A stretch of DNA of 64,000 bases. Origin: a bacterium. GTDB lineage: Bacteria; 4484-113; JAFGCY01. Position numbers and translations under genes: made by a program. Position 1 is the stretch's first letter. Every line of letters begins with the position of its first letter. Positions 63,892 through 64,000 of the stretch are shown one piece after another. Under the pieces are notes generated by a model that saw only the letters and a program-made list of their open reading frames with translations, was not told the origin of the DNA and ran no database searches. The stretch spans positions 104,191 through 168,190 of the forward strand of contig JADZFO010000002.1 in NCBI GenBank assembly GCA_020849855.1. Direction: 5' to 3'.

Positions 63892-64000
63892 TGTTCACTC
63901 GGGTGACGGCTGAGAGACTGTTGGTTGCGAAGACACCAGTCAAGCCGGAGCACCCGAATGAACATACACAGTTTAGCGAAAACCACGCCTGCGCAGCGTC
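63892..64000 (+). mobile_element. Left end of an IS481-like element (truncated by window edge)
   Basis: A TGTTCACTCGGG start, a short untranslated stretch, then a transposase start at 63958. The terminal repeat is guessed from the TGT start common in this family; the other end is outside the window. Confidence 0.4.
63958..64000 (+). CDS. IS481-family transposase, N-terminal fragment
   Basis: Only 14 codons are visible: MNIHSLAKTTPAQR. IS481-family transposases typically begin MNIHKNARLTPxxR, so the match is close for such a short piece. GGAG lies seven nt before the ATG. Cut by the window edge. Confidence 0.5.
   Translation, partial: MNIHSLAKTTPAQR

Noticed and set aside
1-64000. CRISPR arrays, rRNA genes and phage genes
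   Set aside because: No regularly spaced identical repeats, no rRNA-like stretches and no phage structural or integrase genes were seen; the only RNA gene found is tRNA-Gln.

Overview
The window is about 64 kb of high-GC chromosomal DNA from a diderm (Gram-negative-type) bacterium. Evidence for an outer membrane is a beta-barrel protein ending in a terminal Phe, about ten lipoproteins with lipoboxes, and periplasmic or exported multiheme cytochromes. MotA, MotB and FliL suggest a flagellated or motile cell. The dockerin-like phrase DLTPIGVNFG and the many modular lipoproteins point to a poorly studied lineage, but I cannot name the phylum from sequence alone. The genes are a mosaic of housekeeping genes and lineage-specific exported proteins, mostly in units of one to four genes.

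Layout: 1-4.2 kb is a leftward fructose-type PTS operon (EIIC, EIIB, then an HPr-EI-EIIA fusion) with a 56-bp palindromic element between EIIC and EIIB. 4.3-5.5 kb holds a SecG-like gene and a secreted CAP protein. 5.7-11.3 kb is a redox cluster: a 14-heme-motif cytochrome, a large outer-membrane barrel, a tetraheme c554-like cytochrome and a convergent multicopper oxidase lipoprotein, which looks like a porin-cytochrome conduit. 11.4-23.5 kb carries a sugar-phosphate transferase, a GxxExxY nuclease-like gene bracketed by inverted repeats, a membrane protein, PepF, Maf, isocitrate dehydrogenase, PurE, a GH20-like lipoprotein and a PIG-L deacetylase. 23.6-34.2 kb is one 3548-residue soluble sensor kinase with about 19 PAS and 4 GAF domains. 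34.2-42.9 kb has an SDR, then a leftward motor operon (MotA, MotB, a small membrane protein, FliL-like, NHL lipoprotein, CAP lipoprotein), a divergent 37-residue membrane peptide and FolC. 43-48.2 kb has two tandem fibronectin-type lipoprotein paralogues, followed by tRNA-Gln(CTG). 48.5-64 kb holds a small lipoprotein, an unknown exported protein coupled to MiaB, a cohesin/dockerin-like lipoprotein, a low-GC subtilase, a MurG-amidase pair, unknown exported proteins, and the start of an IS481-like element at the right edge.

Three cross-cutting patterns stand out. First, at least 14 genes have a TANNNT -10 box whose last base lies 5-8 nt (usually exactly 6) before an ATG or GTG, with no Shine-Dalgarno sequence, which predicts leaderless mRNAs; other genes, mainly inside operons, have clear GGAGG sites. 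Second, five lipoproteins share an N-terminal module with a YAVxxLGGFGxD-like motif followed about 30-40 residues later by an xxDFxxxRWxxxS-like motif, which I do not recognise as a described family. Third, a GxxExxY gene sits in a compact inverted-repeat cassette whose right arm encodes the C-terminal tail of the neighbouring protein, suggesting a small mobile unit.
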